In this document: positions 1 to 12,612 of the stretch, piece by piece | Position numbering within the stretch: the first letter of the stretch is position 1 | Layout of the letters: every line of letters starts with the position of its first letter | Assembly (NCBI RefSeq): GCF_028554725.1 | Contig: NC_071668.1 | Coordinates: forward strand, 7,609,001-7,673,000 | Length of the DNA stretch: 64,000 nucleotides | Source: Zeugodacus cucurbitae | Lineage: Eukaryota > Arthropoda > Insecta > Diptera > Tephritidae | Direction of reading: 5' to 3' | Position numbers and translations under genes: made by a program | The notes under the pieces: generated by a model | The model's input: the letters and a program-made list of their open reading frames with translations, nothing else | What the model was told of the DNA's origin: nothing | Databases searched by the model: none

Positions 1-1320
1 GCAAAATCTCACCCGAAAACTTTTCAAATGGCAAAAAAAAACAAAGGCAGAGAAAAACAAAAAAAAAGAGAAAAGAAAAAATTTAACGAAAAAAATTAGA
101 CAAAAAATGCGAATTGTAGAGAGGGAGAGAGTGGCAGAGAATTGCGCAAATTGCACGAATTAAAGCGAGTTAAATTTTTTTTATTGTTGTTGCACTGGGT
201 AACGGCATTCTGCACTTCACATAATCATATATTTTGAACTTTTGTTCACCGAACGCGTGAAAAATTTCGTAAACTGCACACGCACGCACATACATGTACA
301 TCAAAGAGAGAAACCTAAAACGGGAGCAGACAATAAGCGCAAAGTACAATACCAAAAACAAAAGTAACTAATATTAAATAACCACAGAAATGCAAAAAAC
401 ACATACATGCGTGCATTTGTTTTCACATATTTCATCCATACATACATATGAAAATATGTAGGTGTGTGTGCGCTTATTTATGAATAGTAATGCATTCATA
501 GCCCGGAATGCCTTTTAGCTTTCAGCTTGCAGTTTTGTAACTAACCCGAATTGTTTGGTCGCCGGCTTTGTGGCGTGGCTGCGGCACCACAAATATCCTC
601 AATGGCTGTTTAGTTGGCCGAAATGTAAAATGATGAAAGCAAAAACAAAAACAAAATTGCGAAAATATTTTCAAAATATATTTTAATTGTGTGTGTTTTG
701 CGTTTGTTTGCCTAACTCGAAGGAAGTTCTTAATTATAAAATAGCGCGGTTAAAATGTATGCTGGAATTTAATTTTTTCGCGTGCTTTCATATTTCCATT
801 ATTTTTGAGGGCTTCAAAGTTCTACAATATTATTTTTCAAAATGTTTTTAAGTTGTGTTTGATTGTTGAGGTGTTAAACTAGTGTATATGTCCATTCCAT
901 TCATTTCGTATGCTACACTTGGTGGAAGTTTGTAAATTACCATCGCTCGGTAGCGTACTAAAAACACATTTGTGGTCCAAATTGGCATATAATTGGGTTC
1001 GAAAATTTTTCCACAGAAAATATTGCATAACAAAATGGTTGATTAATTAACCTTTTGATAAAATATGAAGGCAAGCGAGTGAGATCACAGACATGATTAT
1101 GCAAATAATGAATAACATAAGGTATTTAAGAAAATTTTCGTATACCCCAAGGATATAGAGTTGAACTTCCATAGCTCGAACTCTTGAAGTGGCAATAGAA
1201 GTCAAATTTCTTACAAATTACCTTCCGTAACTCAGAAGTCTCTCGAAATCGCAGTTTTTTGTTGATTATCGTGATTCGAGTCTGGGAAGCTCAAAGGTAT
1301 TTACGATTTTTTTTATCAAA
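1..1320. other. Non-coding, AT-rich
   Basis: No gene is visible. The first 120 bases are A-rich and are followed by a short GAGAGG run. Scattered CATACATA and GTGTGTGTGCGC strings occur near 415-475. Small frames here are short, lack recognisable domains and have no coding-like composition. Confidence 0.7.
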
Positions 1321-1400
1321 GCTAACAACTATCCTTTTAACTGACATTTAGCCCACTTTGACGTGTCATGAAAATGTCATTGTTACTGCAAAGTGTAAAC

Positions 1401-2404
1401 ATGGAGTTCACTAACGTGAAAGTTCGCGCTATTTTAAAGCTTTACTTCGTTATGGCGTATTCGCTAGAGAAACGTTAGATGAGATTAATGGTGTTTTGGT
1501 GGATGATACTCTATCACTTCGAACGGCGGAGGAATGGTTTCGACGATTCAGAGCGGGTGAAAATGACACCATGGATAAGCCAGCCGGCGGAAGACCTGTG
1601 ACGACGAATACCGGTCAAATCATGGAAAACATTAAGTTAGACCGGCGATGTGGCATCTCGTTACATCACCCAATAGATGGGGGTTAGTCACCAAACCATT
1701 TTAAATCATCTGCAGAAGGCTGGATACACAAAAAGCTTGATGTTTGGGTGCCACATGATTTGACGCAAAAAAAACTCCTGGACCGAATTAACTTTTAAAG
1801 CGGTTGGTGACTGGCGGCGAAAACTGGATTACAAACGACAATATCAAGCGAAAACGGTCGTAGTCGAAGGCCGGTGAATCGTCCTAAACAGTGGTCAAGC
1901 CGGGATTGACGGCCAGGAAGGTTTTGCGGTGTGTGTGGTGGTATTGGAAGGGAATCATCAACTATGAGCTGCTACTATATGGCCAGACGCTTAATTCTAA
2001 CATCTACTGCGAATAACTGGATCGCTTGAAGCAGGCGATCGAGCAGTAGCGTCCAGAATTGGACAACAGAAAGGGTGTAGTGTTCCACCAGGTCAACGCC
2101 AGACCACACACTTCGTTGATGACTCGTCAGAAGCTACAGGAGCTCGGATGGGAGGTTTTATCGCATCCTTCATTTTGCCCGGACATAACGCCAAGTGATT
2201 GCCACCTCTTTCTCTCCATGGCGAACGCCCCTGGCGGTGTAAAGTTGAACTCAAAAGAGGCTTGTGAAAAGTGACTGTCCGAGTTCTTCACAAATTAGTT
2301 ACCGTCTAGATGAAAACGGATTATCGAACGAAACGGCGCATATTTGATTTTATAAAGCAAAGAATAAAGCAAAAAAGCGGAATGGAGATATTGGCCATCC
2401 TAAT
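1401..2404 (+). mobile_element. Mariner, mellifera-type, dead copy A
   Basis: This is a decayed mariner transposase gene; in a working element the enzyme cuts and pastes the transposon through a DDD catalytic triad. The start ATG at 1401 opens the same N-terminus as the copy at 54535. Recognisable blocks are the N-terminal helix-turn-helix region (LRTAEEWFRRFRAGEND, about 1510-1565), a WVPHDLT linker near 1745, and the C-terminal NARPHTSLMTRQKL block near 2095. A one-base loss near 1455 breaks the frame early, a further deletion near 1790 removes the segment before the first catalytic residue, and an in-frame TAG lies near 2046. The first catalytic Asp codon has become Gly (GGEN near 1810) and the second Val (HQVNAR near 2090), while the third (PSD near 2200) remains. 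The 3' terminal repeat is at about 2384-2404; I could not place a 5' terminal repeat. The subfamily is assigned from remembered motifs. Confidence 0.85.
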
Positions 2405-2505
2405 ATTTCATTGGACCTTAAATAAGTGGACATATGGTTAATAGGCTGATGGGATATTTTCACTCTTGTGTAATTTTTCGACCAGATTTTTTACAGAATA
2501 ATTTT
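2405..2505 (+). repeat. Flank shared with mariner copy B
   Basis: The roughly 100 bases after the mariner terminal repeat align well by eye with 29466-29566, after the second copy. Shared landmarks are TAAGTGGACATATGGTTAATA and a T-rich end near GATTTTTTACAG. Such homology is not expected for independent insertions. Confidence 0.7.
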
Positions 2506-4313
2506 AAATGATAAAAATATAAAACTTATTTCACTTTTGTTCTTCAAAGACTTCACAATGTTCTCCAGAAATTTCATCAAAATCAGTTCAGCATCAAAAA
2601 TTGAGTTGAGAAACTCATATACTAGATGAAAAAAAAAAGATTTTTGGACCTACGTTAAGGTACTTCCCAATAAGAGAATGGCTTAAGAATGAGCTTAACG
2701 ACAAAACTGAGTATGATTTTTAGTCGAATATCAAAATTGAAAGAATTTTAACAAAAACAGAAATAAAATATTTCTCACAAAGTCCTTAACACACTTTAAA
2801 CCACAACCGAACAAATAAAAAAACTTCTAAATTATTAAATAAAACAATTGTAATAATAATAATTAAGTGGCACATAATTAAGTTTCGAAATTAAGTTAGG
2901 CAATTTGCATAAATATGCCATATTAAGCACACAACTAAATTGGCACTTATTTAACTTATTTAAATGCAGGAGAGCCACACACTATTATAAGCACTGTAAG
3001 CTGGCAGTTATTTTAAAAATAATAATAGCGAGCAGAATTAAATAAAAGCTGAGTTTAAAAATAATAAAAATTATGCAAAAAAAATGTAAAAATAAATGAG
3101 CTGTGTCATGCAAGCGACCGGAAGCCAGATTGCCTGCGAATTAAAGGCTGGCAATAAAAATGTTTAAATATGTGCTTTGTAAACTCTGTTACACACATGC
3201 ATACACATATTCATGCATTTGGGCAAACGCATTTAACCTTTGCTAAAATGTGGCAACACTCGGGCAATTACCCGCAAAGTTTGTTCGTAAACGGTTTGGC
3301 CGACAAAACCGAAAAACCAAAGGCTAAATATCAATTTATATGCGACTGCAGGTGTGTGTGAGTTTATGACATGCCAACAGCATAACGGGACAGTATTTAA
3401 AGAGGTAGTGCGATACTAGGAAAAAAGAGAGAGAGTGAGAGAAAAAGCCAAGGGAAGGCTAATGAAATAAGAGTAAAACGTGCGGCAAATAATATATGTA
3501 TGAATACTTGTGTATGTGTCTGTATGCTACTATAAGTGTATGTGTGTGTGCCTATGTGCCCCAATAGGGCTGTGAAAGTAATCGCCACAGCGCACAAACT
3601 CAATTAAACTCTTAATACCAAAGTGACAGCAGTAATGTTGGGCAAATAGTACCACATCAACGAGAGCAACAACAACATGAACCACAACAACAAGCACAAC
3701 ACTACCACTACTGCCGCTACATATGAATTCACCTAAACGAATGCGTAGTTTAACAGACTGTTATGTGATCACATTTTTAATGAATTTAATTAACTGAAAG
3801 TTTTGGTCGTTGGCAGCTCATGCCAGCTCGCCACGATACGCAGTCATGCACATACTCCCACACACACACACACACAAACAAAAATATGCACATACATATC
3901 GAATGAAGTGTATGCGCCTGAAACTGTGCTACTCTGTGGGTATAGAGGAAATTGCTGCTTCGTTAAAGGACGCTGGCTCAGGAAACAGCAAATTTTTAGT
4001 TACAAAAAATACATATAGAGTGGGGTGCAAAAAATATGCAACAAATATTAAAACACTTATGCAATTTAAGCGGAGTGATTTTAAAGCTCTCATTTAAGTA
4101 AAATTTTTTTACTAAATCATTTTTTTTTATTACAGATTTTAATCATTTCTGTATCGAGTTTTTTCAATTTGCAATTTTTTAGGTAGAAAAAAGTGCTCCA
4201 GACATCATTTCATCCCCTTAAAAATGCATAATTCCGTCAACAAAACAGCTTAAACACATTCTTCGTCGGCGAGTGGAAACAAAATACCAACCTTCTAGAT
4301 ACAAACCTACTTA
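2506..4313. other. Non-coding, AT-rich, with CA repeat
   Basis: No gene is visible. It holds A/T-rich DNA with many AATAAT and TTAAAT strings, a GAGAGAGAGTGAGAG run near 3428, TGTGTG runs near 3540, a CAACAACA-rich patch near 3665-3715, and a perfect CA dinucleotide run at about 3859-3877. Confidence 0.7.
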
Positions 4314-5365
4314 ACAAGTTGACATTGCAAGAAACGAGGATAGTTGCAGGAAATTCTCTGCTGAAGAGTCTAACTCTGCATACTCAATGACCAGGGCAGT
4401 GGTCGGCATTGAAACTTTTGAGTAGAATATCTTAAAAAGTGCAATTTCAGCTGATGAAATGTCTAAAATAATTTGTACGTCGAAGAAATCTTTAAAACTG
4501 TCCTTAAAGCTTTAAAGCTCGTTTTATTAAAATGTTAAACTCCTTTGAGTGCTTTTTAAAGATTCACAGCATTTTCTGGAGCTTTAGAGCCCTTTTTATA
4601 ATCATTAGAGAGCTTTTTAAAGTTTCAAAGCTCGTTCTGAAGTTTTAAGTCTCTTTATAAAGAATTGAATTAATTTGTTAAAACTCCTTCGAGAACTTTT
4701 TAAAGTTTCAAAGCTCTTTCTGGAGCTTTAGAGCTCTTTTCAAACTCCATTGAGAGCTTTTTAAAGTTTCAAAGCTCATTTTGAAGCTCTTTCTGGAGCT
4801 TTAGAGCTCTTTTTAAATTTCATTGAGAGCTTTTTAAAGTTTCAAAGCTCGTTCTAAAGTTTTAAAACTTTTTATAAAGATTTCAATGAAAGTGTTTAAA
4901 CTCCTTTGAGAACTTTTTAAAGTTTAAAAGCCGTTTCTGTAGCTTTAGAGCTCTTTTATAAGTCCTTTGAGAGCCTTTTAAAGTTTCAAAGCTGTTTCCT
5001 TTAAAAGAATTAGATTAATTTGTTAAAACTCCTCTGAGAGCTCTTTAAAGTGTCAAAGCTCATTCTGGACCTTTAGAGCTCTTTTTAAACTCCATTGAGA
5101 GCTTTTTAAAGTTTGAAAGCTCGTTCTGAAGTTTTAAAAGCTCTTTCTGGACATTTAGAGCTCTTTTTAAACTCCATTGAGAGCTTTTTAAAGTTTGAAA
5201 GCTCGTTCTAAAGTTTTTAAGCTATTTATAAAGAATTCAATGAATGTGTTAAAACTCCTATGAGATCCTTTTAAAGTTTAAAAGCTCTTTCTGAAGCTTT
5301 AGAGCTTTTTTAAACGGATTAAATTAATTTAAGAAAATTAACTTCCAAGGTTCTAGAGCTCTTCC
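4314..5365 (+). repeat. Composite repeat: leader plus AAAGCTCTTT array, copy 1
   Basis: A leader of about 110 bases (4314-4435) matches 8949-9060. It is followed by a degenerate tandem array whose basic unit of about 60 bases contains GAGAGCTTTTTAAAG, CAAAGCTC and TTTAGAGCTCTTTTTAAA. A larger step is marked by TTAAAACTCC near 4532, 4675, 4892, 5016 and 5240, so the units are arranged in a higher-order pattern with irregular spacing. No coding potential is seen. The pairing of the same leader with related arrays in two places suggests a mobile element with internal tandem repeats rather than a simple satellite. Confidence 0.75.
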
Positions 5366-7738
5366 AATGACGTTTTCATCGATTCCTGTCAAACTTAAAA
5401 GTTATAATTGAAATACTCCTTGTGATTCTAGATCAGCTGAAGTCATCGGAAAAGTTTCCTGATTTTTGATAACTCCGAAAAAGGTAGAGAACAAACTATA
5501 ACATGGATAATCTGGGATTTTTTACTAAACTGTTTCTTTTAAGAAAACTAACTGATAAAACCCTTATTATCTACACTCAAGGGGTAGTTGCACATATTAC
5601 AACCAACACTGTACATCGGCGTATACTTATTTTCAAATTAATTCTTTGAAATTTTTATATTTTTATTTTCCATTTCGTCGCAAGTGTAAGCGTAAGTTTC
5701 ACTGCGCTTCATTTGTCGCCGTTAAGTTTTGCTATAATAAAGCGACGCTCTCAAGAAATACCCGCTCCCACCCACCACTTCTCAAAAAGTTTGCAATAAT
5801 TTCAGTTTGTGCAACAAATAAAGTGTGTGCTTTGTGATATACCATTGGAAATTAGTTGCAACTTTACGAGCTGATCACCAAGACTTGGTCAGTCAACAAC
5901 TGCCATAACCAGAACTACACACACACACACCAACATACAAGCACATGTTTGAAGCAGAAGAAAAAGCTGGCAAGTATTGCTGAAAAACTTCTAAATTACA
6001 CTGAAGTAAGCGAAAGCTTTGAGCCGGAGAAAAACACACACACGAACACCCACAAATAACTGTGGCGCGCACATGTGATCACGTTGATTGCATATGAAGC
6101 GTATAAAGTTTAGAAAACGTAATGGCAAAGAAATGTCGACAAACACACATACTTAAACATGGAAAGAGAAACACACCCATATACTTCTTATATAAGTGTT
6201 TACGCAGTCGATACGCAAGTATTTTCAATTAAACGTTGAATACGTTGTTGGCAGCATTCTAAAAACCCATATAAAAAATTTAAAGGGCTAAAACTACAAC
6301 AACAGCAGCAACAACATACATACAAAAGTATTGCATTGCAACTCCACTCAATGCCGCAACACGAGTCTGGCAAACTCAATTAGACAAGTTTTGTGTAAAT
6401 TTGCAATTAGCAGAAAATCAAAACGTAACTGCAGTCGCACACATACATACATAGATAAACAATTACATATGTATGTGTGTGTAGCCTGACACACATTCTT
6501 TCATATATGTATATATACATATACAGTTACGCCCAAATTAATTTGGCACAAACTTAAAGTACAGAAAAAACTTGCGAATTTACTTTTTGGCACTTTTTAT
6601 ACCCATGCAACATGTTGCACGTCCAGCTTAAACGTTCAAAATGTCCGTCCGTCTGTCCGAAGATGTTGGTATTTAGTACTTCTGAGTGGAATCATAACAT
6701 TGACATGCCCCTAAATCACTGTTATTGGAAAATATAAACAATTCTTTACCTCAGGGACCAATTAAGTTTTCAAATAAGATTGAAGATCGAAAGCGAAATA
6801 GAGGAGAAGATGTTTGTTAATAGATGGGAGGGGCATTATATGTTCCAATATACTAGAAAGTGATCCTGATCTTCTCTGAAATCAGGAGGTCACAAAGACA
6901 ATAATCAAGGACCCCATTCATATAACGGTATCTGCTAAAGCATTGCTTTTATCGCAGACTCTATTAGTTATTTTGGTTTTCAAGAGTACTTGAATTTCGG
7001 TTTCATTTGAACTCAGCACTCCCTTACTGCTCTTAATTCATTTTGTTTGTTAGCTTTAGCAAAACTATTTTGAGTTGCATAAAATTAACTTTTCAAGCAA
7101 TCGACAAATTAATTAGAGTTTTTGCAGCAAGTTGCAACCAAAAAGGTGAAGGTCGTCTCTCAGTGAATGAAAAATAAACTTGCTGAGAACGAACAGACCC
7201 AGCAGACGTTTTATTTTCAAAGAGTAGGAGTAGTAGCAGCAATGGATAGTGACGGTATTAAGTTTACTGATGGGGTCAAAGGGGAGCTCATTGACCCCGA
7301 AAGTTCCAGAGAGCAGCGCCATCTAGCAGGTCGAACCATAAGCTTTAGTAGACATATTTTGCTAATAATAATCAAACGGGAAGTCCCGGCCCCGAGAGGG
7401 ATTCTTTAAGACTTACAATATCTTCTTTTAAAGTAAGTTGACTTTCAGTGGTTGTGTCTATGTAAATCGCATGCTTTCGATTGTATTTCTACTGTTTCCT
7501 ATAAAACATATATTCATCACCATAAAAATTTTATATTTCGTAGGAAATACCTGCCGTAGACTGTAAGAACCACTTTAACGCATACCTGAAAGAAAAATAA
7601 AAATATTTTAATTAGACTAAAGAGAATTTTACTATTAATAACGGTAAAGAGTTTTAGATTCACTGATTACTAATGATAACAGTAATCAGAAAATAAATTA
7701 TTACTTTTATTCTAAAGTTAAGCTTAAAAAATTTATAA
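5366..7738. other. Non-coding
   Basis: No gene is supported. CA-rich strings occur near 5920-5935 and 6035-6050, a TATATGTATATATACATATA patch near 6505-6520, and a short INE-1-like fragment at 6598-6665. The frame at 7167-7409 (80 codons) has no recognised domain and looks like chance. Confidence 0.6.
6598..6665 (-). repeat. INE-1-like 3' fragment
   Basis: Read on the minus strand this holds a GGACAGACGGACGGACAT run, then a perfect 12-base palindrome GCAACATGTTGC, then GGGTATAAAA. That order (GGAC repeats, hairpin, GGGTATA) resembles the end of INE-1-type elements. It is short and could be a different repeat. Confidence 0.35.
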
Positions 7739-7940
7739 AAGCTCTGAAAGTCACGGTTCAAAGCTCAATAGAAGCTCTGAAAGTCATGCTTCAAAGTTTC
7801 ATAAAAGCTCTGCAAGTCACGCTTCAAAGCTCAATAAAACTGCATGTCACGCTTCAAAGCTTAATAAAAGCTCTATAAGTCACGCTTCAAAGCTTAATAA
7901 AAGCTCTGAAAGTCACGCTCCAGAGCTTAATAAAAGCTTT
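7739..7940 (+). repeat. 33-base tandem repeat, about 6 copies
   Basis: The unit reads approximately AAAGCTCTGAAAGTCACG then CTTCAAAGCTCAATA, repeated about six times with substitutions and one shortened copy near 7838. It shares the AAAGCTC theme of the arrays at 4.4-5.4 and 9.1-9.9 kb but its unit is distinct. It is non-coding. Confidence 0.85.
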
Positions 7941-8948
7941 TTGTGCAAAAGTTAGCATAATATATACCAAGTTTTTGTGCTCAAATAAAATCGCGCACTC
8001 AACATGCCAAATTTCCTGCGTACAACTTTACGCTTTATATCGAAAAGGAGTTGAGTTTCCACTTTTAAAGTCAATTTCATAATTTTGACTTTAGTAAAAT
8101 CGTTTTTTATTTTTTTGCAAAAAAATCAATAGTTGGCAATATTTAAAAGTTGGCTAACAGCATGTTCGCACAATAACTAAAAAGTTCACAAACTAAGTAC
8201 CCTTTGGGCGTGTTAACTTTTCGTTGCATGCAACATTTTCGCATTTTTCATAATGCATGTACAGTATATATGGACAACTGTTGGTATTTGTATTTACATT
8301 TGTTGTTTTTTGTTTCTGTTTTTGCTGTTGAGCAACACTTTCAACAATATCCTTTTGATCCCTGGCGCTAGATGTCATAACTTTTGCATGCAACGAAGCC
8401 AAAACAAGCTCCAAAGCAACGGAACAGCATAAATATGTGATTGTGCCACAACCTGGTACATAGCATATGGGGTTACACAAGAGAGTATTTCAATTTTCTA
8501 GTTCAATGTGTGTGACATTGTATAAAAAAAGCAGAGCTTAGAAATAAAATACCAATTATGAAACCGAAATACATAATCAAAAATTGAGCTTTTACAGTTA
8601 GAACTTCTAATATTAAAAAATCCGCTCAAACACCCTGTATTTCTTACGAAATATGATAACCACAAAACACGCTCAATAAAACTCTTTCGATTTGCCAAAA
8701 AGTTTATACTAAAAGTGTAAAAGTTAAAAAAAGGTTTCAGGAAATTTTGAAGAAATATGCGAAAAAATTATTTTGGCTCACTTGAAAAGTATATTGTTTT
8801 CTTTTTACTTTCAAGACACTTCTATTGTAACAATACTGTTCCTTTTTATTTTCTACTTGCCCATATTTTCCTACTTTTGTTCTCTTCTCTCATCGCTTTT
8901 ATTGCTCAGCTAAAGACTTTTTGATCAATTGTTGCCAAACATTGTTTA
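7941..8948. other. Non-coding
   Basis: No gene is seen. The minus-strand frames at 8193-8480 and 8498-8698 contain no family motif, and the first runs through a TTTTTGTTTCTGTTTTTGC low-complexity stretch. Composition is AT-rich without long tandem structure. Confidence 0.6.
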
Positions 8949-9905
8949 CAAGTTGGCATTGCAAGATACGAGTATTGCTGCAGCAAATTCTTTGCTGAAG
9001 AATCTAACTCTGCATACGCAATGACCAGTGCAGTGGTTGGCAAACGAACTTAGAAAACAGAATATCTTAAACAACAATCATATAACTTTTGCAAAAGCTT
9101 TAAACACTTTTTAAAGCTTTCAAACTTTTACTTTTTCCAAAAGCTTCAAAACTCTTTTTAAAGCTTTAAAGCTTTAAATTTTCAAAAGCTTTGAAACACT
9201 TCCTAAATTTAAAAGCTTTCATTTTTTCAAAAAGCTTTTAAACTCTTTTATTTTTGAAACATTACAGCTACTTGTAGAGCTTTTTAAAGCTTATTCTAAA
9301 GCTTAAAGCTCCTTTCGAAGTATTAGCTCATTTCTTTAATCAGTTTTGAAGCTTTTAAGCAGGTCATCTTCTAACCTTAGATACTTTTGATCTTACACAC
9401 ACATTTTAAAGTTTTTCTAGCTTATGAATATTATAATGATACTTTTCTACGGATATATTTTCTGAGAGTCATTTTTTTTCGTAAAAATTATATACACAAT
9501 ATTCTCTACAACGTAAGTAAGCTTTAAAGCTTTGAAACTTTTACTTTTTACAAACGCTTTAAAACTCTTCTTAAAGCTTTAAAGCTTTTATTTTTTTCAA
9601 AAGCTTTGAAACACTTTCTTAACTTAAAAGCTTTTTTTTTTTAAAAAGCTTTTCATTTCTTCTATTTTGAAACAGCTACTTTTAGAGCTTTTTAACGCTT
9701 ATTCTAAAACTTAATGCTCTTTTCGAAGTATTAGCTTATTTCTTAAATCAGTTTTGAAGCTTTTAAGCCGATGATCTGCTAAGCTTATATACTTTTGATG
9801 ATACACACAAATTTTAAAGCTTTTTCTAGCTTTTGAATGTTGAGAGTAATGTGTTTTTCGTAAAAATTACATATACAATATTCTCTACATCATAAGTTAG
9901 CCAGA
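8949..9905 (+). repeat. Composite repeat: leader plus AAGCTTTAAAGC array, copy 2
   Basis: The leader at 8949-9060 matches that at 4314-4435. The array that follows is rich in AAAGCTTTAAAGCTTTTA and is itself duplicated: the block starting AAACTTTTACTTTTT at 9123 recurs at 9536, and CGTAAAAATTA before ATTCTCTACA recurs near 9480 and 9860, giving a period of roughly 390-415 bases. The array differs in unit from copy 1 while keeping the AAAGCTT theme. Confidence 0.75.
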
Positions 9906-12469
9906 TACGGTAATTTTATGCACCAAAAGTTCAAAAGCTGTCACAAAAGCTCTGACTCATTTCTTAAAAAAGCTTTTTTTGTACATTTTATTTTCTTTAA
10001 TTATGAAAACACTTATTGTTTGAGGCCAAAAAAGTTTGGCGAACCCTGGCCTAGTACCAAATTCACTGCCAAGTTGCAATACAAAGCTGCATGCCACACA
10101 AGTAAAGCGAGGAAGTTTCTTAAATTCATTGTTCAAGTTTTATGTACCGCAAATGCAATGCCCACGGCCTGCATACAACAACAACAATAACATGAACAAC
10201 CTTGTCAACCGCTGTAGTGCCGCACAACAACAGCAATACCGCTTGGCACACTAAACAACTACTACTTGCAGGCAACTACTGGCTTAACAAAAGCAGGAGC
10301 CGTGTTGATGATGGCTAGTGCATTGCACACACACACACCCTTCCACAGTGGCGATATTTAACTTCGCATTTTCGGCCAAAGCAGTCAAAGTTGTTTTGTG
10401 CTTCCTAACTTTTCAACTTTTTGAGCGCGCACACAACGCTGCTTCAGTTTGTCGCTGCTGCTGCTTCTTGTAATTTTTGTTTATTTTACTCTTCGCAATT
10501 TATTTTACAGCTTTCACAGCATTGAATAAAGCCGCTGCTGCACAATCGTTGCTGTCAAGTCCACATCAACAGTGTTGATAAATAAATTTCGATGCTTGCC
10601 AGATGCGGCAGCGCCGGTGGCAACATCAGCAACAACACGACAATGTGCACATGCAATTGTTGTTGTTGGAGATGACATTTGGACCACCGCAATGACCAGC
10701 ATGTAACACATCCTTTCGCCAGCGCCACCAAAATTACACCCTTTATTGCTGTGTGAAATGCTTTACAAGCAATTAAAAGTTTTTTTAATGCCACACAGTT
10801 GCATTGCAACAACCGCTACTGTGATTTTTATTGTGTTGCAAGTTTTGCGAAACATTTGATTATTGTCTTATTTATGGCAACGCCAATGAAAATCACGCTT
10901 ATTATTGCTTGCAGAACAGATTCTGTTATAATTTATTGTTTGCCTCAGCAACAACAGCTGTCTCATCAATAGCGCCGCTTCTTGTGAATTGCTTTTGTCC
11001 CCTCACTCGCGCGTGTGTGTGTGCGGAGTGACAGTCTTACTATGTCAACATGCTTTACAAAGCACTTAGCTCATTGTTGTGACACATTTGCTGCTTGAAT
11101 TATTGTCAATATGCTTCAGAGTTGGCAGTAATCTCAACAAGCAACAGACCACTCATGACAAATTTCCAATAAAATTGCATTATATATGTACATATATATG
11201 CTCTTATATAGTACATAAGTAGTTGTTCATGTTTGTGTTGCACGGTTGCAGCAGTGGAGACAAAGCAAAATAAAAGTGGTAAGTGGTAAATTTTTAGCAA
11301 ATATAAAAATTTTCTATTTGGAAAAGGTCTCGATGCAGGTGGATATTATTTCTATGCCCTGCTGAGGCATTAAAATATAGACAAGCAGTTTAAAAGTTTC
11401 GTAAAAATTATTACAAGAAGACTCAATTCAAATCAAGTCTCATGACAAATAATAAGGTTTTTAATCAATCGCCTTGGATTTGAAATAACCACATTACATG
11501 CCAAACTTTAAGGTTATATTATTCCTAATCGTCATGTAATATTGCTCTAAATATAACGTAATATTATATTTCTTGGGGATACATGTTTGTGCTTTGAAGT
11601 CAGAACCGTCAGTTCACTTTAAAACCAAGTACTAGCTAAATCCCCGCCTTGAAATAAACCGAAAGCGTTACAAGAGTTCATATTAATTTTTCCAGCTGTT
11701 TTATAAGAAATATCTTTCAAACGATTCCCTCACTTGGGGCTTAGAGGTGCCAACAAAGAATCCAATAAGGATGTGAAAAACAAAGTAGGCTACCTCTGAA
11801 GCTTCAAGATATGGATGAAAAGATAATGAACCAACAAAGATTCTTCGACCGAAAATGGCGACAATGAAAGAGTTTAAAGCTCTCTTTAATTCCAGATCAA
11901 GTAAGTTTTTCAAGCAATTCACGGACAACAAATGATTTATGACCAGATTGACCGTTCATTTCCGGTACATCTATGATTTGTCAGAGAATTTATAAATCAT
12001 TTAAGAAGCCTCAAATAGTTCCTTATGAAAAACTTAACAACATTCAACTCAAAAATAATTAAGGGTTTTATAAATTTTAGACTTTAAAATATTGAAACAA
12101 TTTGCTGAGACAATTAGGAATCTAATGTACTCAATTTAGTACTATTCATATTTCGTTTATCATTAAAAATATACTATGCAGAACACTAAATTGAGAACAA
12201 TTAGCGATAAAATAAATGAATTTAGTTTAATTTCTCAATTAAGCGTCTGTTTAGAAATATAACAGATGTCCCAAAATATCCCTTTAATCAATTAGATATA
12301 GAGACAATTTTTAATTGACTAAATTAGCAGTTCAGGCAGATACTTAATTAGTCAAATAACGATTTCTCTTTTTGTAATTTTTTTTGCTGCTTGAAGAAGT
12401 TGATGACTATTTTATCAATAATCACAACCAAATAGATTGTGTGGAGAACAGCCCGCAGAGTTGCATTCC
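9906..12469. other. Non-coding
   Basis: No gene is supported. Overlapping short frames at 9918-10254, 10514-10812 and 10831-11031 lie in CAA/TTG/GCTG-rich DNA and show no domain. A CA run is at 10326-10340. The minus frame at 11701-11931 is unremarkable. AT-rich DNA with repeated ATTTAGT/CAATTAA strings fills 12050-12460, possibly a decayed repeat. Confidence 0.6.
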
Positions 12470-12612
12470 AATTTTAGCTCGATTTATATTCAATTAAAAA
12501 TTAATGTAGTAAAATAAGACTTTTCTTTTTTATGGTAATTCGATCTCAAACAGCGCTTTAATCAAGAAAAGGCCCTTTAATTGATCAATTAACTCCTGTG
12601 TGAAAAAGCTAT
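12470..12612 (-). mobile_element. MITE, partial copy M0
   Basis: On the minus strand this matches the left part of the elements at 22182 and 34746: an outer end reading ATAGCTTTTTCACACAG, then AGTTAATTGATCAATTAA, then a GGGCCTTT block, then TAGTAAAAT. Homology fades upstream of about 12470, although weak similarity may continue to about 12420. I could not find the opposite end, so this copy is truncated or too diverged. Confidence 0.65.
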
